Source of the DNA: Bacteroidota bacterium
GTDB lineage: Bacteria > Bacteroidota > Bacteroidia > Bacteroidales > Dysgonomonadaceae
Length of the DNA stretch: 64,000 nucleotides
Assembly: GCA_023437305.1 (NCBI GenBank)
Contig: JAEZGN010000009.1
Span: 326,338-390,337, forward strand
Direction: 5' to 3'
Below the pieces are notes generated by a model, which saw only the letters and a program-made list of their open reading frames with translations, searched no databases and was not told where the DNA came from. Below are positions 1-9,365 of this stretch, one piece after another. Every line of letters starts with the position of its first letter. Positions within the stretch are counted from its first letter, which is position 1. The position numbers and the translations under genes were made by a program.

Positions 1-2
1 TC

Positions 3-233
3 AACTCTACAGCCGAAATTAATATTGTAGGGGTTGCTTTTGTTTCCGACCCTGAATTGGGAAAGATACAAACTCCGCACGGAGAAGTGTTATTCTTGCA
101 AATGGTAGGGCTTACTGCAAATGAAATGGATCGGATTACATCGGCAAACTCGGCTTATGATGAGGTGAAGAAAGTCTTAGACGAAATAAAGACAACAAAT
201 CCTTTGATGATAACCGACTTGCTTCGTAAATAA
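3..233 (+). CDS. SUFU-domain protein (3' end only)
   Basis: The 5' end lies outside the window; 76 codons are visible, ending in TAA. The visible sequence contains TPHGEVLFLQMVGLTANEM, which fits the conserved core of bacterial suppressor-of-fused (SUFU, PF05076) domain proteins: a loop before a strand ending in hydrophobic-Q-hydrophobic-VGLT, followed by an acidic helix. In bacteria this domain is often found in small cytosolic proteins and in immunity proteins of polymorphic toxin systems. With only the last quarter visible no specific role can be given. The next gene starts about 160 bp downstream behind its own promoter-like motif, so the two are probably not co-transcribed. Confidence 0.6.
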   Translation, partial: NSTAEINIVGVAFVSDPELGKIQTPHGEVLFLQMVGLTANEMDRITSANSAYDEVKKVLDEIKTTNPLMITDLLRK

Positions 234-365
234 ATTATAACGCAGTATCTGAAAGCTTTCTGTCTTGTAAGTGTGTTTACAAAAGGTTTTCCATAATTAA
301 TCTTAATAGTACACTAAAAGTGCAAGATAACTGTTTTCGGAGTAAGAGTGAATCACTTTTTTTGG

Positions 366-373
366 TAATTTTG
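366..373 (+). promoter_or_regulatory. Candidate -7 element (TAATTTTG) for the TamB-like gene
   Basis: The octamer matches the Bacteroidota -7 consensus TAnnTTTG. It predicts a transcript start near 380, only about 15 bases before the codon at 395 that appears to start the protein. I see no good -33 TTTG at the usual distance, so the call is tentative. Confidence 0.35.
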
Positions 374-394
374 TATCTCTAAAAAGGAAGCGAT

Positions 395-3300
395 ATTAAA
401 CGGTTTAAGCAAATATTTCTCACTGTATTAGGTATAATAGTTGGACTCGTAACCCTGCTATTTGGACTGTTGAATATGCCTGCTGTGCAGGAATATGCTA
501 AAGGTATTATTGTAGATGAACTAAAAGCAAAAATTGGGACCGAATTAGGTATCGGTAAATTGCATTTTCAGCCATTCAATACTGTTCAGTTAGACAGTGT
601 TTACCTGTATGATCAGTCTCAGGAGAAAGTCCTGTTGGCCGATAAGATATCAGCCAGTGTTGATCTCATTTCTTTGATGCAAAATAAAATAGTGGTGACC
701 TCTGCATGGCTTTCCGACTTCGAAGTTCACCTTTCTAAAGAATCTGATGATTCGCCTCTGAATATACAGTATATTATCGATGCCTTTAAACCAAAGGATG
801 ATAAGCCCAAATCGAAAATAGAAGTCAAGCTAAATGCTGTAAATATTACGAATGGTCAATTCTATTACGATGTAAAAGATAAGCCGTTAGTTGTTCATCT
901 TTTTGATAAAAACCATATAGCCGTATCCGACTTGAATGCAAAGTTGGCGATGAAATCTCTAACTTCGGATTCGTTGAACATTCAAGTCAAAAAGTTCGCT
1001 CTTAGAGAAAAAAGCGGATTGGATATATCTGATCTTACTTTTCGTGTAATCACTCAGGGAAAGAAAGTTTCTATAAGAGATTTCGAACTCGACTTGCCTT
1101 CTTCTTCATTAGAACTAAGTCGTTGTGAAATAGATCTAACTCCTACCAGCGATACCGCTAAGATAATGGACTACGCAAGTGTCGATTGCGTTGTTGCTAC
1201 TTCTTATATATTGCCGCAGGATGTTTCTGCATTAGTACCTATTTTAAAGAACTTTGATGATAAGATCATTATCAGCGGGCAGGTCAAAGGTAAGATTGAT
1301 GACCTCACTGTATCGAGATTATCTTTAGATTACGGAAAAAAGATGCATTTGATTGCGAATGCAGAAATCAGAGATATGAGAGACCCATCCAAGACATATG
1401 TACTAGGTAGTGTCGATGAATTATCGTTAACCCATACTGAATTGTCGAGTATTATTGACAATTTCTCTTCGAAAAAGGGTCAGTTACCTGCTCAATTAAA
1501 AAAACTTGGGACAATATCTTTTAGAGGCGATATTTCGGGCTATTTGGATCAACTTATAGCTTTTGGAAGTATCGATACTGATTTGGGTGTGTTAAAAACA
1601 GATGTACTTTTCGGTGTTAATAATCCCAAGCCGGGTATCGAAACATACGTAAAAGGTAAAGTATATACTACCGATTTCGGTTTGGGAACACTCTTGGATA
1701 ATAAAGATCTCAATAAGGCTTCTTTAAGCTTGACAGTGGATCTTGAAAAACCAAAAAATGGTAAGCTGAGAGGTAAAGCCGAGGGGATTATTCCAAACTT
1801 CGATTATAAAGAATATTCATATAAAAATATTAAGCTCGATGCCGGATATGATGGTTTGCGCATCGATGGTAAGTTAGCGATTGACGACCCGAACGGAAAG
1901 CTTGATATAGCGGGTTTGTTTGATCTTACAGATAAGAATATGCCCGAACTCGTTTTCAAGGCAAAGGCGACAGACATCCAATTAGATAAATTGCATTTGG
2001 TAAAGAATATGCCTTATTCTTATTTATCGTTTAATATAGATGCAGACTTTGTGGGTAAAGATATAGATAATGCGCAAGGGTATATACGTATCGATTCGGT
2101 TGACTTCCTTCGAGAAAATCAAGTTTTCAAGATGGACGAGTTTCTTGTTAAGTCTACTATAGATTCTTTGGGGCATACACTAAGTATAAAGTCTGATATA
2201 CTTAACGGACATGTCAATGGTGATTACTCTTTCTCTACGATGGCAAATAGCATTTTAGAAACACTGCATCCATATTTGCCTGCATTGATAAAAGTAAATG
2301 GAAAGAAGGTTGAAAAAAGCGTAGTTAATAATAATTTCACATTCGATTTTGCTATTAATAATACGGAGACTCTCAGTTCTGTATTCAAACTACCTGTTAC
2401 AGTCATAAATCAGGCTAAGATCGTAGGACGGTACGATAATCATTTGGATAAATTTAAAGTGGAAGTCTTTACTCCGGCTATCAAAGCTGCCGGAATGAAT
2501 ATAAAATCAGGCTATGTCCTTGCCGAAAATGAGAATTCAGATAATGTGGTCAACACTCGCATAGATGCCTCTATAATTGGGAAAAAAGAAGTAACAAATG
2601 AAATTTCTGTAAAATCTACATTAGCCAACAATAAGATAAATACCAATATTTCTTTCCTTAATGATGGAATGCAGAAGGCTAAAGGTGATTTTTCTATTTC
2701 CACGCTATTTACCAAAGAAGACAGAAGGCCTTTGATGATTGATATTGAAACATTACCAAGCGAGCTAATGCTGAACAATGCGACTTGGAAGATGGAAAAA
2801 TCTCATATTAAAATACAGGATGGGCATTATGCTGTTAATAATTTTTCGGTATATACAAGTGACAAAAGTCAAGAGATAAAGATAAACGGCAGTTACTCGC
2901 CAAGCAGCTCTTCGGATATATTGAAGCTAGAGTTGAAAAAAATCAATCTAGAATATGTATTCCAGACATTAGCTATCGATGTATTGAGGTTTGGGGGAGC
3001 GGCTACAGGTAGCTTGTTTATGTCCAGCATCGAGAATAAGCCGTATCTGAATACTCGTTTAGATATCACAGACTTTAAGTTTAATGGAACAGAGCTTGGG
3101 CGGTTAAATATATTCAGTGAGCTGGATGACGAAACCAACAAAATAATGTTGGATGGCATGATTGTCAGCAAAGAGAATAAGAAAACAAAAGTAGATGGAG
3201 AAATAGACCCGATACATCAGGGGCTTTCTATAAATTTTGATGCGGATAGTCTGGATATCAGTTTCCTGAATAGGTATGCAGAGGCTGTTTTTCAGAATAT

Positions 3301-4918
3301 AAGTGGTAGAGGTACAGGTAAAGTCCATTTGTTCGGAAACTTTTCGGATGTTACCGTTGAGGGCAAGGCTTATATTAAGGATGGAAATATAGGGATCAAC
3401 TTCCTGAATACAAATTATAAGTTTTCGGATACGATCTACATGAAAAAAGATCTTATCTACTTTACCAACATCACTCTCTTCGATGAATACAATAATAAGT
3501 CTTTAGCCAGCGGAAAGGTGGCTCACGACTATTTTAAGGATTTCATGTATTTAGTCGATCTCTCAGCCGATCATTTCCTTGTATATAATGCCACCCAAAA
3601 ACAAAATCCAATCTTTTATGGGAAGGTATTTGGTAGTGGAAAAGGGACTATTGGTGGTGACGAACGAGCCGTAGATATAGATATTAGCATGAGAACCGAG
3701 GACAAGACGGTTGTCCGTATGAATTTTATGGAGAATATCATAAATGAATATTCGTTTATCAATTATAAATCGAAGCAAAAGACCGACTCTATAACCTCTC
3801 CCAATATAACAGAGGTCGCACCCCCGATACAAGCCAGCTCCGGGATGGAAATAAATATGAATTTTTATATTGATGCCACTCCTAACGCTACAGTAGAAAT
3901 TCTTATGGACCCTGTGGGCGGTGATCTAATTAGCGGAACGGGTAGTGGTGCTATGCAATTTCAATGGAGCACAAAATCTGCGCCTCGCCTGTTTGGGACA
4001 TATACTATAAATAGAGGGAGTTACAATTTTACTTTCCAACGATTGATGGAAAGGCGGTTTACAATAGAGGATGGAAGTACAGTACAATTCAAGGGTGATC
4101 CGTTCGAAGCTATTTTGGATGTAACAGCTATCTATAAACTGACAGCTAGTTTAAGAGATCTCGATCAAACTTTAATAGAAACAACCGGGCAGACTACTAT
4201 TCCGGTAAACTGTGTTCTGGATCTCACAGGGCCGTTGAGACAACCTGCCGTCGGACTTGATATACAATTCCCTGCTGCCGATCCGGAAGTGGCACGGCAG
4301 GTGAAAAGTCTTATAAATACTCCTGATATGATCAACTGGCAAGTTGCATATTTGCTGCTCTTGTCTAAGTTTGATAGCCCTAAAGGATCGAATACCCCTT
4401 ACGAAACTTCAGACTTTGCGGCCGTGGCTTCGGCTACACTGTCGAATCAGTTGACCAAAATTGTCAGCCAGATAGATAGTAGATGGGAGCTTGGGACGAA
4501 TATACGTTATAGTGATAAAGATTTTACAAGTACAGAAGTAGAACTCATATTGTCTAGTCGTTTGATGAATGATCGGCTATTAATAAATGGAAACTTTGGA
4601 TATCGCAATGATGTAAATATCAATAACGGTAAAGAAGCCATGATTAGTGATGTTGATATCGAATATTTGCTCAACAATGCCGGAACATGGCGCATAAAGG
4701 CATACAACCACTATAACGAGAAATTCTATTATACCGGAAAAACATCGCAATCTCAGGGGGTAGGTCTTATATACAAGAAAGACTTTGATAACCTCAGAGA
4801 CCTGTTTGGATTCCCTACATTAAAGACAAAGTCTGTTCGAGATACGATTACTCCTATATTACCTGACTCTACAAAAAGAGGTAGCTCGTTGAGCCGATTC
4901 ATCAGAATGAAAAAGTAA
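395..4918 (+). CDS. TamB/AsmA-like translocation and assembly module protein
   Basis: Very long inner-membrane-anchored periplasmic protein (about 1507 residues) ending in a TamB (DUF490) C-terminal domain with the typical ADPEVARQVKSLINTPDMIN segment. TamB-type proteins form long beta-groove structures that span the periplasm and move lipids or assist outer-membrane protein insertion. The first ATG or TTG (470) would remove the signal anchor. Reading upstream in frame to the stop at 380 gives a basic start, KRFKQ, followed by a hydrophobic helix (about residues 6-25). The only plausible start is ATT at 395, preceded by AAGGAAG at 384-390. The stop overlaps the next gene's ATG by one base, so the two are co-translated. 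No TamA partner is in the window. Family assignment is confident; the start codon is inferred. Confidence 0.85.
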   Translation: MKRFKQIFLTVLGIIVGLVTLLFGLLNMPAVQEYAKGIIVDELKAKIGTELGIGKLHFQPFNTVQLDSVYLYDQSQEKVLLADKISASVDLISLMQNKIVVTSAWLSDFEVHLSKESDDSPLNIQYIIDAFKPKDDKPKSKIEVKLNAVNITNGQFYYDVKDKPLVVHLFDKNHIAVSDLNAKLAMKSLTSDSLNIQVKKFALREKSGLDISDLTFRVITQGKKVSIRDFELDLPSSSLELSRCEIDLTPTSDTAKIMDYASVDCVVATSYILPQDVSALVPILKNFDDKIIISGQVKGKIDDLTVSRLSLDYGKKMHLIANAEIRDMRDPSKTYVLGSVDELSLTHTELSSIIDNFSSKKGQLPAQLKKLGTISFRGDISGYLDQLIAFGSIDTDLGVLKTDVLFGVNNPKPGIETYVKGKVYTTDFGLGTLLDNKDLNKASLSLTVDLEKPKNGKLRGKAEGIIPNFDYKEYSYKNIKLDAGYDGLRIDGKLAIDDPNGKLDIAGLFDLTDKNMPELVFKAKATDIQLDKLHLVKNMPYSYLSFNIDADFVGKDIDNAQGYIRIDSVDFLRENQVFKMDEFLVKSTIDSLGHTLSIKSDILNGHVNGDYSFSTMANSILETLHPYLPALIKVNGKKVEKSVVNNNFTFDFAINNTETLSSVFKLPVTVINQAKIVGRYDNHLDKFKVEVFTPAIKAAGMNIKSGYVLAENENSDNVVNTRIDASIIGKKEVTNEISVKSTLANNKINTNISFLNDGMQKAKGDFSISTLFTKEDRRPLMIDIETLPSELMLNNATWKMEKSHIKIQDGHYAVNNFSVYTSDKSQEIKINGSYSPSSSSDILKLELKKINLEYVFQTLAIDVLRFGGAATGSLFMSSIENKPYLNTRLDITDFKFNGTELGRLNIFSELDDETNKIMLDGMIVSKENKKTKVDGEIDPIHQGLSINFDADSLDISFLNRYAEAVFQNISGRGTGKVHLFGNFSDVTVEGKAYIKDGNIGINFLNTNYKFSDTIYMKKDLIYFTNITLFDEYNNKSLASGKVAHDYFKDFMYLVDLSADHFLVYNATQKQNPIFYGKVFGSGKGTIGGDERAVDIDISMRTEDKTVVRMNFMENIINEYSFINYKSKQKTDSITSPNITEVAPPIQASSGMEINMNFYIDATPNATVEILMDPVGGDLISGTGSGAMQFQWSTKSAPRLFGTYTINRGSYNFTFQRLMERRFTIEDGSTVQFKGDPFEAILDVTAIYKLTASLRDLDQTLIETTGQTTIPVNCVLDLTGPLRQPAVGLDIQFPAADPEVARQVKSLINTPDMINWQVAYLLLLSKFDSPKGSNTPYETSDFAAVASATLSNQLTKIVSQIDSRWELGTNIRYSDKDFTSTEVELILSSRLMNDRLLINGNFGYRNDVNINNGKEAMISDVDIEYLLNNAGTWRIKAYNHYNEKFYYTGKTSQSQGVGLIYKKDFDNLRDLFGFPTLKTKSVRDTITPILPDSTKRGSSLSRFIRMKK

Positions 4919-6090
4919 TGCTAAGTCCTTCACTAATAGATTTTATAAAAGATCATGAGTGTGATGATATTCATGAGCTTGCTTTATCTGCAAAGCGATA
5001 TCCTGATATAGATATTCAATTGGCAGTACAGCAAATTTCAGGACGAAAGATCGCAAAAGAGAAAGTTCCTTCGTGGTATCATATCGATTCCATTCTATAC
5101 CCTAAGCATATCTCAATGGAACAATGCTCTTCGGAGCAGACCGCCAGATACAAGGCAGGCTTGGTGGAAGGAAATTCTATGATAGACCTTACAGGAGGTT
5201 TTGGTGTCGATTTCTCTTTCATAGCTGCAAAATTTAAAGAGGCTATTTATATAGAGCAGCAGGAGGAGCTGGCTGAAGTTGCAAAATATAACTTAGATAT
5301 TTTGGGTCTCAAAAATTTTAGAGTAGAGAGTACCGATGGAATAGCATATCTTGAAAAATTACCGCCTGTTGATCTCATATATATCGATCCGGCAAGGCGT
5401 AGTAGCGAAGGACGAAAGATATTCCGTATAGAAGATTGTACCCCTAATATAATTGAAATAGAAGACTTGTTGGACGCAAAGGGCGAGAGGATAATGATAA
5501 AACTATCACCCATGCTTGATATTTCATTAGCTCTAAAGTCTTTGAGAAACGTATCTGATATTTATATTGTAAGCGTAGCAAACGAGTGCAAGGAGTTACT
5601 TTTTATAAAAGACAGGAATAAGAAAGATCAGCTTATTCATTGTGTGAATATACAAAAGGATAAGACTGATATATTGTCATTTCGTAAAGAGGACGAAGAT
5701 TCAGCTCATGTTAATTATGCTTCATCTGTTGGACAATACCTATACGAGCCCAATGCTTCGATATTGAAAGCCGGAATGTACAAATCTGTAGCGGATATTT
5801 ACAAATTAGAGAAGTTGCACCCAAGCAGCCATTTATATACGTCTACTGATCTGATCTCTGAATTTCAGGGGCGCAAGTTTGTTGTTGAAACTGTATGCTC
5901 TTTCAATAAGAAAGATATAAAGCAGCACCTATCCACTATAAAACAAGCGAATATAACTACACGTAACTTTCCCGTTTCTGTTCAAGAGATCAGAAAAAAG
6001 ACAAGAATAAGCGAAGGTGGAGAAATTTATATATTCGCCACCACACTATCTGATGAAAAAAAAGTCCTTATTATTTGCCGTAAGGTTTGA
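4918..6090 (+). CDS. Class I SAM-dependent methyltransferase with THUMP-like domain
   Basis: A 390-residue protein. DLTGGFGVD (residues 90-98) is the SAM-binding glycine loop, and IDPARR (156-161) takes the place of the catalytic motif IV seen in nucleic-acid methyltransferases. The C-terminal third matches the 'THUMP-like' domain that follows this fold in a Bacteroidota/Firmicutes family, so RNA is the probable substrate, though the modified nucleotide is unknown. Its ATG overlaps the stop of the TamB-like gene (TAATG), indicating translational coupling; the functional reason for that pairing is unclear. It ends 3 bp from the end of lipA, which is convergent. Confidence 0.8.
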   Translation: MLSPSLIDFIKDHECDDIHELALSAKRYPDIDIQLAVQQISGRKIAKEKVPSWYHIDSILYPKHISMEQCSSEQTARYKAGLVEGNSMIDLTGGFGVDFSFIAAKFKEAIYIEQQEELAEVAKYNLDILGLKNFRVESTDGIAYLEKLPPVDLIYIDPARRSSEGRKIFRIEDCTPNIIEIEDLLDAKGERIMIKLSPMLDISLALKSLRNVSDIYIVSVANECKELLFIKDRNKKDQLIHCVNIQKDKTDILSFRKEDEDSAHVNYASSVGQYLYEPNASILKAGMYKSVADIYKLEKLHPSSHLYTSTDLISEFQGRKFVVETVCSFNKKDIKQHLSTIKQANITTRNFPVSVQEIRKKTRISEGGEIYIFATTLSDEKKVLIICRKV

Positions 6091-6093
6091 ATA

Positions 6094-6936
6094 TTACAGG
6101 CAATTTTCGGCATGATAAGAAGATCGTACGAGTGGACCGCTTTCTACATAAGAAAATCCTTTCTCCAGAGCAATACTCTTTAATCTCTTAAACTCATCCG
6201 GGTGAATATACTCTACTACAGGCAAATGTTTTTTGCTTGGTTGAAGATATTGGCCGATAGTAAGAACAGAGCAGTTTGCCTCCAAAAGATCGTCCATCAG
6301 CTGATAGATTTCCTCCCTTGTTTCTCCAAGCCCGACCATCATACCCGATTTTGCCTTTAATCCGTTTTCTGCAATCCGTTTCAACACAGACAGGCTTACA
6401 TCGTATTTAGCAGCACTTCTCACTTTTGGAGTCAGGCTTCTTACTGTTTCCATGTTATGGGAAATAACATTTGGTGCGGCTTTGCAAACCATATCAATCA
6501 ACTCGGTATTGCCTCGGAAATCCGGTATCAGAACCTCCAGAGTTGTATTGGGGTTTACTTCCTTCACCTTCGTGATTGTTTCCACCCAGTGCATAGCACC
6601 CTGGTCAGGCAGATCGTCCCGGTCTACCGATGTGATAACGGCATGTTTCAGATTCATCAATCGGATGGATTCCGCTACATTTTGCGGCTCTTTTGGATTC
6701 AATGCCAGAGGTTTTCCGGTTTTCGTGTTACAAAACTTACATGACCTGGTACATATATCGCCCCCGATCATGAACGTGGCCGTTCCTCGTCCCCAGCATT
6801 CTCCCATATTAGGACATCTTCCGCTCGAGCAAATTGTATGTAGGTTATGTGATTCTACTATATGTTTGGTTTGTGAAAAATTATTATTTCCCCCAAGTTT
6901 TATTTTTAACCAATCTGGTTTTTTTACGTGTTCCAT
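6094..6936 (-). CDS. lipA: Lipoyl synthase
   Basis: Radical-SAM enzyme that inserts two sulfurs into protein-bound octanoyl chains to make lipoyl cofactor for 2-oxoacid dehydrogenases and the glycine cleavage system. Both iron-sulfur clusters are recognisable: the auxiliary cluster from C36, C41 and C47, and the radical-SAM CxxxCxxC from C62, C66 and C69. The C-terminal RSSY motif that supplies the serine ligand is present (GPLVRSSYH). Length 280 is normal. The ATG at 6936 is preceded by a TATCTTTG -7-like motif (minus strand, 6962-6969). No lipB is nearby. Confidence 0.96.
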   Translation of the reverse strand: MEHVKKPDWLKIKLGGNNNFSQTKHIVESHNLHTICSSGRCPNMGECWGRGTATFMIGGDICTRSCKFCNTKTGKPLALNPKEPQNVAESIRLMNLKHAVITSVDRDDLPDQGAMHWVETITKVKEVNPNTTLEVLIPDFRGNTELIDMVCKAAPNVISHNMETVRSLTPKVRSAAKYDVSLSVLKRIAENGLKAKSGMMVGLGETREEIYQLMDDLLEANCSVLTIGQYLQPSKKHLPVVEYIHPDEFKRLKSIALEKGFSYVESGPLVRSSYHAENCL

Positions 6937-7033
6937 TGAATACTTTTCTATTATTGAATAACAAAGATAGGAGATAGATAATAAAACCTTAATTTTAAAA
7001 GGTTAAAATAAAAGCTAGATTATAAGAAATGTA

Positions 7034-7069
7034 AAAATCCTGACTTGTTTCTTCACAAATCAGGATTTT
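7034..7069 (-). terminator. Intrinsic terminator for the DUF3836 gene
   Basis: Fifteen-base arms at 7034-7048 and 7055-7069 pair with one mismatch around a six-base loop. On the minus strand the arm ends in a T-run. It lies just past the 3' end of the DUF3836 gene and upstream of lipA. Confidence 0.7.
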
Positions 7070-7084
7070 CTTACAAACACTCCC

Positions 7085-7513
7085 TTAATATAATGATACC
7101 AATTCTAAGGGTTTACCGCTTACTTTTGTTCGATCTATGGCTGCCAGATTGCCATCCGCATCATATTTGTATGTTATCATATCACTACTATCATTCCATT
7201 TTCCTTTTCGATCGTTCCATTCTATGTAATAAATGTTATCTATCTGATCGTTGGTGTTATACTCGAATTGGTATAATGATAGGGCTATCCATCCAAGGGT
7301 TTTGTCCCATTCATAAGATGTGCGTTTTGTTCTGTATCCATTGCAATCATATTCATATACAATTTTAGAGGTAATCTCATTATTCTTATATATTAAACAT
7401 TCTCTCTCTTGTGGTTGTCTTTCTTTTAATGTTACCTCAACTTTATTCTGTGCATATATTCCGATAGATAGAAATGAGATGATTGCTAATGCGATTAGTT
7501 TTATTGTTTTCAT
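7085..7513 (-). CDS. DUF3836 secreted protein
   Basis: A 142-residue protein with a clear Sec signal peptide (MKTIKLIALAIISFLSIGIYAQ). The rest is a chain of short beta-strand repeats of the type 'YEYDCNGYRTKRTSYEWDKTLGWIA', which defines DUF3836, a Bacteroidota family of unknown function found in the periplasm or on the surface. The repeats loosely recall the YD-type repeats of Rhs proteins. A shorter paralogue lies at 54023-54367. It stands alone between two hairpins and is probably monocistronic. Confidence 0.75.
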   Translation of the reverse strand: MKTIKLIALAIISFLSIGIYAQNKVEVTLKERQPQERECLIYKNNEITSKIVYEYDCNGYRTKRTSYEWDKTLGWIALSLYQFEYNTNDQIDNIYYIEWNDRKGKWNDSSDMITYKYDADGNLAAIDRTKVSGKPLELVSLY

Positions 7514-7665
7514 AATTGTACGCTTTATAGTAAAACATTTTATTTTATTACTATAAAGTCAATTACTGTGCCATTGCTTTTAATGTTCAGTATACTAGAT
7601 GTTTATGTTGGTTGTAGGAAAGTTTGTTGTGTTCATAAACGGACATCATGTATGTTTATAAATAG

Positions 7666-7700
7666 AAAATCCTGTACTCAATAGTTGAGTACAGGATTTT
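7666..7700 (-). terminator. Intrinsic terminator for the CoA-transferase gene
   Basis: Perfect 16-base arms (7666-7681 and 7685-7700) around a three-base loop, flanked by A/T runs on both sides, so it can work in either direction. It lies about 30 bp past the CoA-transferase stop. Confidence 0.85.
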
Positions 7701-7731
7701 TTACAATATTGTAATACTTAACCTATCGAGA

Positions 7732-9228
7732 TTAAGCTTTCTTTTCTTTAGTCCATTTCACGTTGCGCATATCGCCGGTTTCCATAAATGCTTCGTGGAA
7801 AGCAAATCCGTCATATAAGTCAACAGGAGTTTGTCCTTGCTCGCAGCGAGCAAGATACTCTCTTAGCAATGGACGATATTCCGGATGAACACAGTTTTCT
7901 ATAATCGCTTCTGCTCTTTCTTTAGGGCATTTACCACGAAGGTCTGCAATACCATATTCACTGATAATGATTTTAACAGAGTGCTCGCTATGATCCTGAT
8001 GCGATACCATAGGAACAAATGCACTGATTTTACCATCTTTAGCTACTGATGGGGTTACAAATACAGATACATAAGCACTACGGGTAAAGTCTCCCGAACC
8101 ACCAATACCATTCATCATTTTAGAGCCTGTAACGTGAGTAGAGTTGATATTGCCATATATATCAGCTTCCAGAGCCGTATTGATAGCGATAATACCTAAG
8201 CGACGCACAATACCCGGATTGTTAGAAAACTCAGAAGGACGAAGTATAAGTCTTTCTTTGAAGAATTCCAGATTCTTGTAGATCTTTTCGATAACAGGGT
8301 TACTTACTGTTAACGAACATCCACTCGCAAATTTTACACGTCCGCTTTCCATCAAGCTGATTACTGCATCTTGAATAACCTCTGTGTAAACCTCAAAATC
8401 AGGTATTTCTTTGCTTTGACCCATTGCAGCCAATACCGCATTTGCAATATTACCTACACCCGACTGAACAGGAAGGAATGTTTTAGGCATACGGCCTTCT
8501 GTCATTTCTTTAACGAAAAAGTTAGCAACGTTTTCTCCGATTTTTGCTGTTATTTCATCTACAGGGCTAAAGCCACCACCTTCGTTAGGCGTATTTGTTT
8601 CTACAACGATTATTTTGCTAGGATCTACTTTTACGCAGTCGGTACCCATACGGTCTTTTACAGAATATACCCCGATCTCTCTACGGTGTGGAGGGTTTGG
8701 CAATTCTGCAATATCATGCATACCACGCATTTCTTTCGGATGCCATCTGTTAAGTTCTACAATTACAGTTTTAGCAAGGCGAGCTACAGTAGGAGTGATT
8801 CCTACACCGCATGTTGGTACTATTTCACCGTCTTCGGTAATGTCACACGCTTCGATAATAGCAAAATCCACTTGTCCAAGAAAGCCATAACGTATCTCCT
8901 GAGCAAGCTGAGAAAGGTGCATATCAAAATATTTAACCTCTCCGCTGTTGATAGCATTTCGCATATCTTTACTAGACTGGTACGGTGTGCGGAATTTAAC
9001 TGCATGAGCACGAGCCAGAGACCCGTCGATAGAATCGCCTGTAGATGCTCCGGTAAACATTCCTATCTTGAATGGATTCCCTTTTGCATGTTCTGCTTCA
9101 GCTCTTTTAGCTAACGCTACTGGTACTACCTTAGGACATCCTGCGGCAGTAAATCCGCTAAATCCTACATTGTCATTGTGTTTGATAAGTGCGGCTGCCT
9201 CATCAGCAGTCATAAATTTTAAAGCCAT
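7732..9228 (-). CDS. Acetyl-CoA hydrolase/transferase family (succinyl-CoA:acetate/propionate CoA-transferase type)
   Basis: Family I CoA-transferase of 498 residues, the usual length for the Cat1/AarC/Ach1 group. The probable catalytic glutamate is E283 in YTEVIQD, and the glycine-rich segment GIGGSGDFTRSAY near the C-terminus binds CoA. In propionate-producing Bacteroidota this group exchanges CoA between succinate and acetate or propionate. The carboxylase operon at 10443-14046, on the same strand, supports that role. The exact acyl substrate cannot be read from sequence. A TACTTTTG -7 motif lies upstream at 9297-9304, and a strong terminator follows. Confidence 0.88.
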   Translation of the reverse strand: MALKFMTADEAAALIKHNDNVGFSGFTAAGCPKVVPVALAKRAEAEHAKGNPFKIGMFTGASTGDSIDGSLARAHAVKFRTPYQSSKDMRNAINSGEVKYFDMHLSQLAQEIRYGFLGQVDFAIIEACDITEDGEIVPTCGVGITPTVARLAKTVIVELNRWHPKEMRGMHDIAELPNPPHRREIGVYSVKDRMGTDCVKVDPSKIIVVETNTPNEGGGFSPVDEITAKIGENVANFFVKEMTEGRMPKTFLPVQSGVGNIANAVLAAMGQSKEIPDFEVYTEVIQDAVISLMESGRVKFASGCSLTVSNPVIEKIYKNLEFFKERLILRPSEFSNNPGIVRRLGIIAINTALEADIYGNINSTHVTGSKMMNGIGGSGDFTRSAYVSVFVTPSVAKDGKISAFVPMVSHQDHSEHSVKIIISEYGIADLRGKCPKERAEAIIENCVHPEYRPLLREYLARCEQGQTPVDLYDGFAFHEAFMETGDMRNVKWTKEKKA

Positions 9229-9296
9229 GTCTTTTCTAAAAGTATGATTAAATAAATTGTATAAAGTTGATTTTTAACACCTTCTCTTTGGCGCTG

Positions 9297-9304
9297 CAAA
9301 AGTA
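9297..9304 (-). promoter_or_regulatory. Candidate -7 element for the CoA-transferase gene
   Basis: The minus strand reads TACTTTTG, matching TAnnTTTG, about 70 bp before the start codon. A TTG triplet lies upstream, but the spacing (about 17) is shorter than usual. Confidence 0.45.
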
Positions 9305-9365
9305 CAAAATTATTAACTGAACAACTAGAGATTAACATTAAAAATTGAAATATAGCGGTTTATTC

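Noticed and set aside
6452..6961. Open frames on the plus strand opposite lipA
   Set aside because: They lie wholly antisense to a gene with strong catalytic motifs and encode no recognisable domain.
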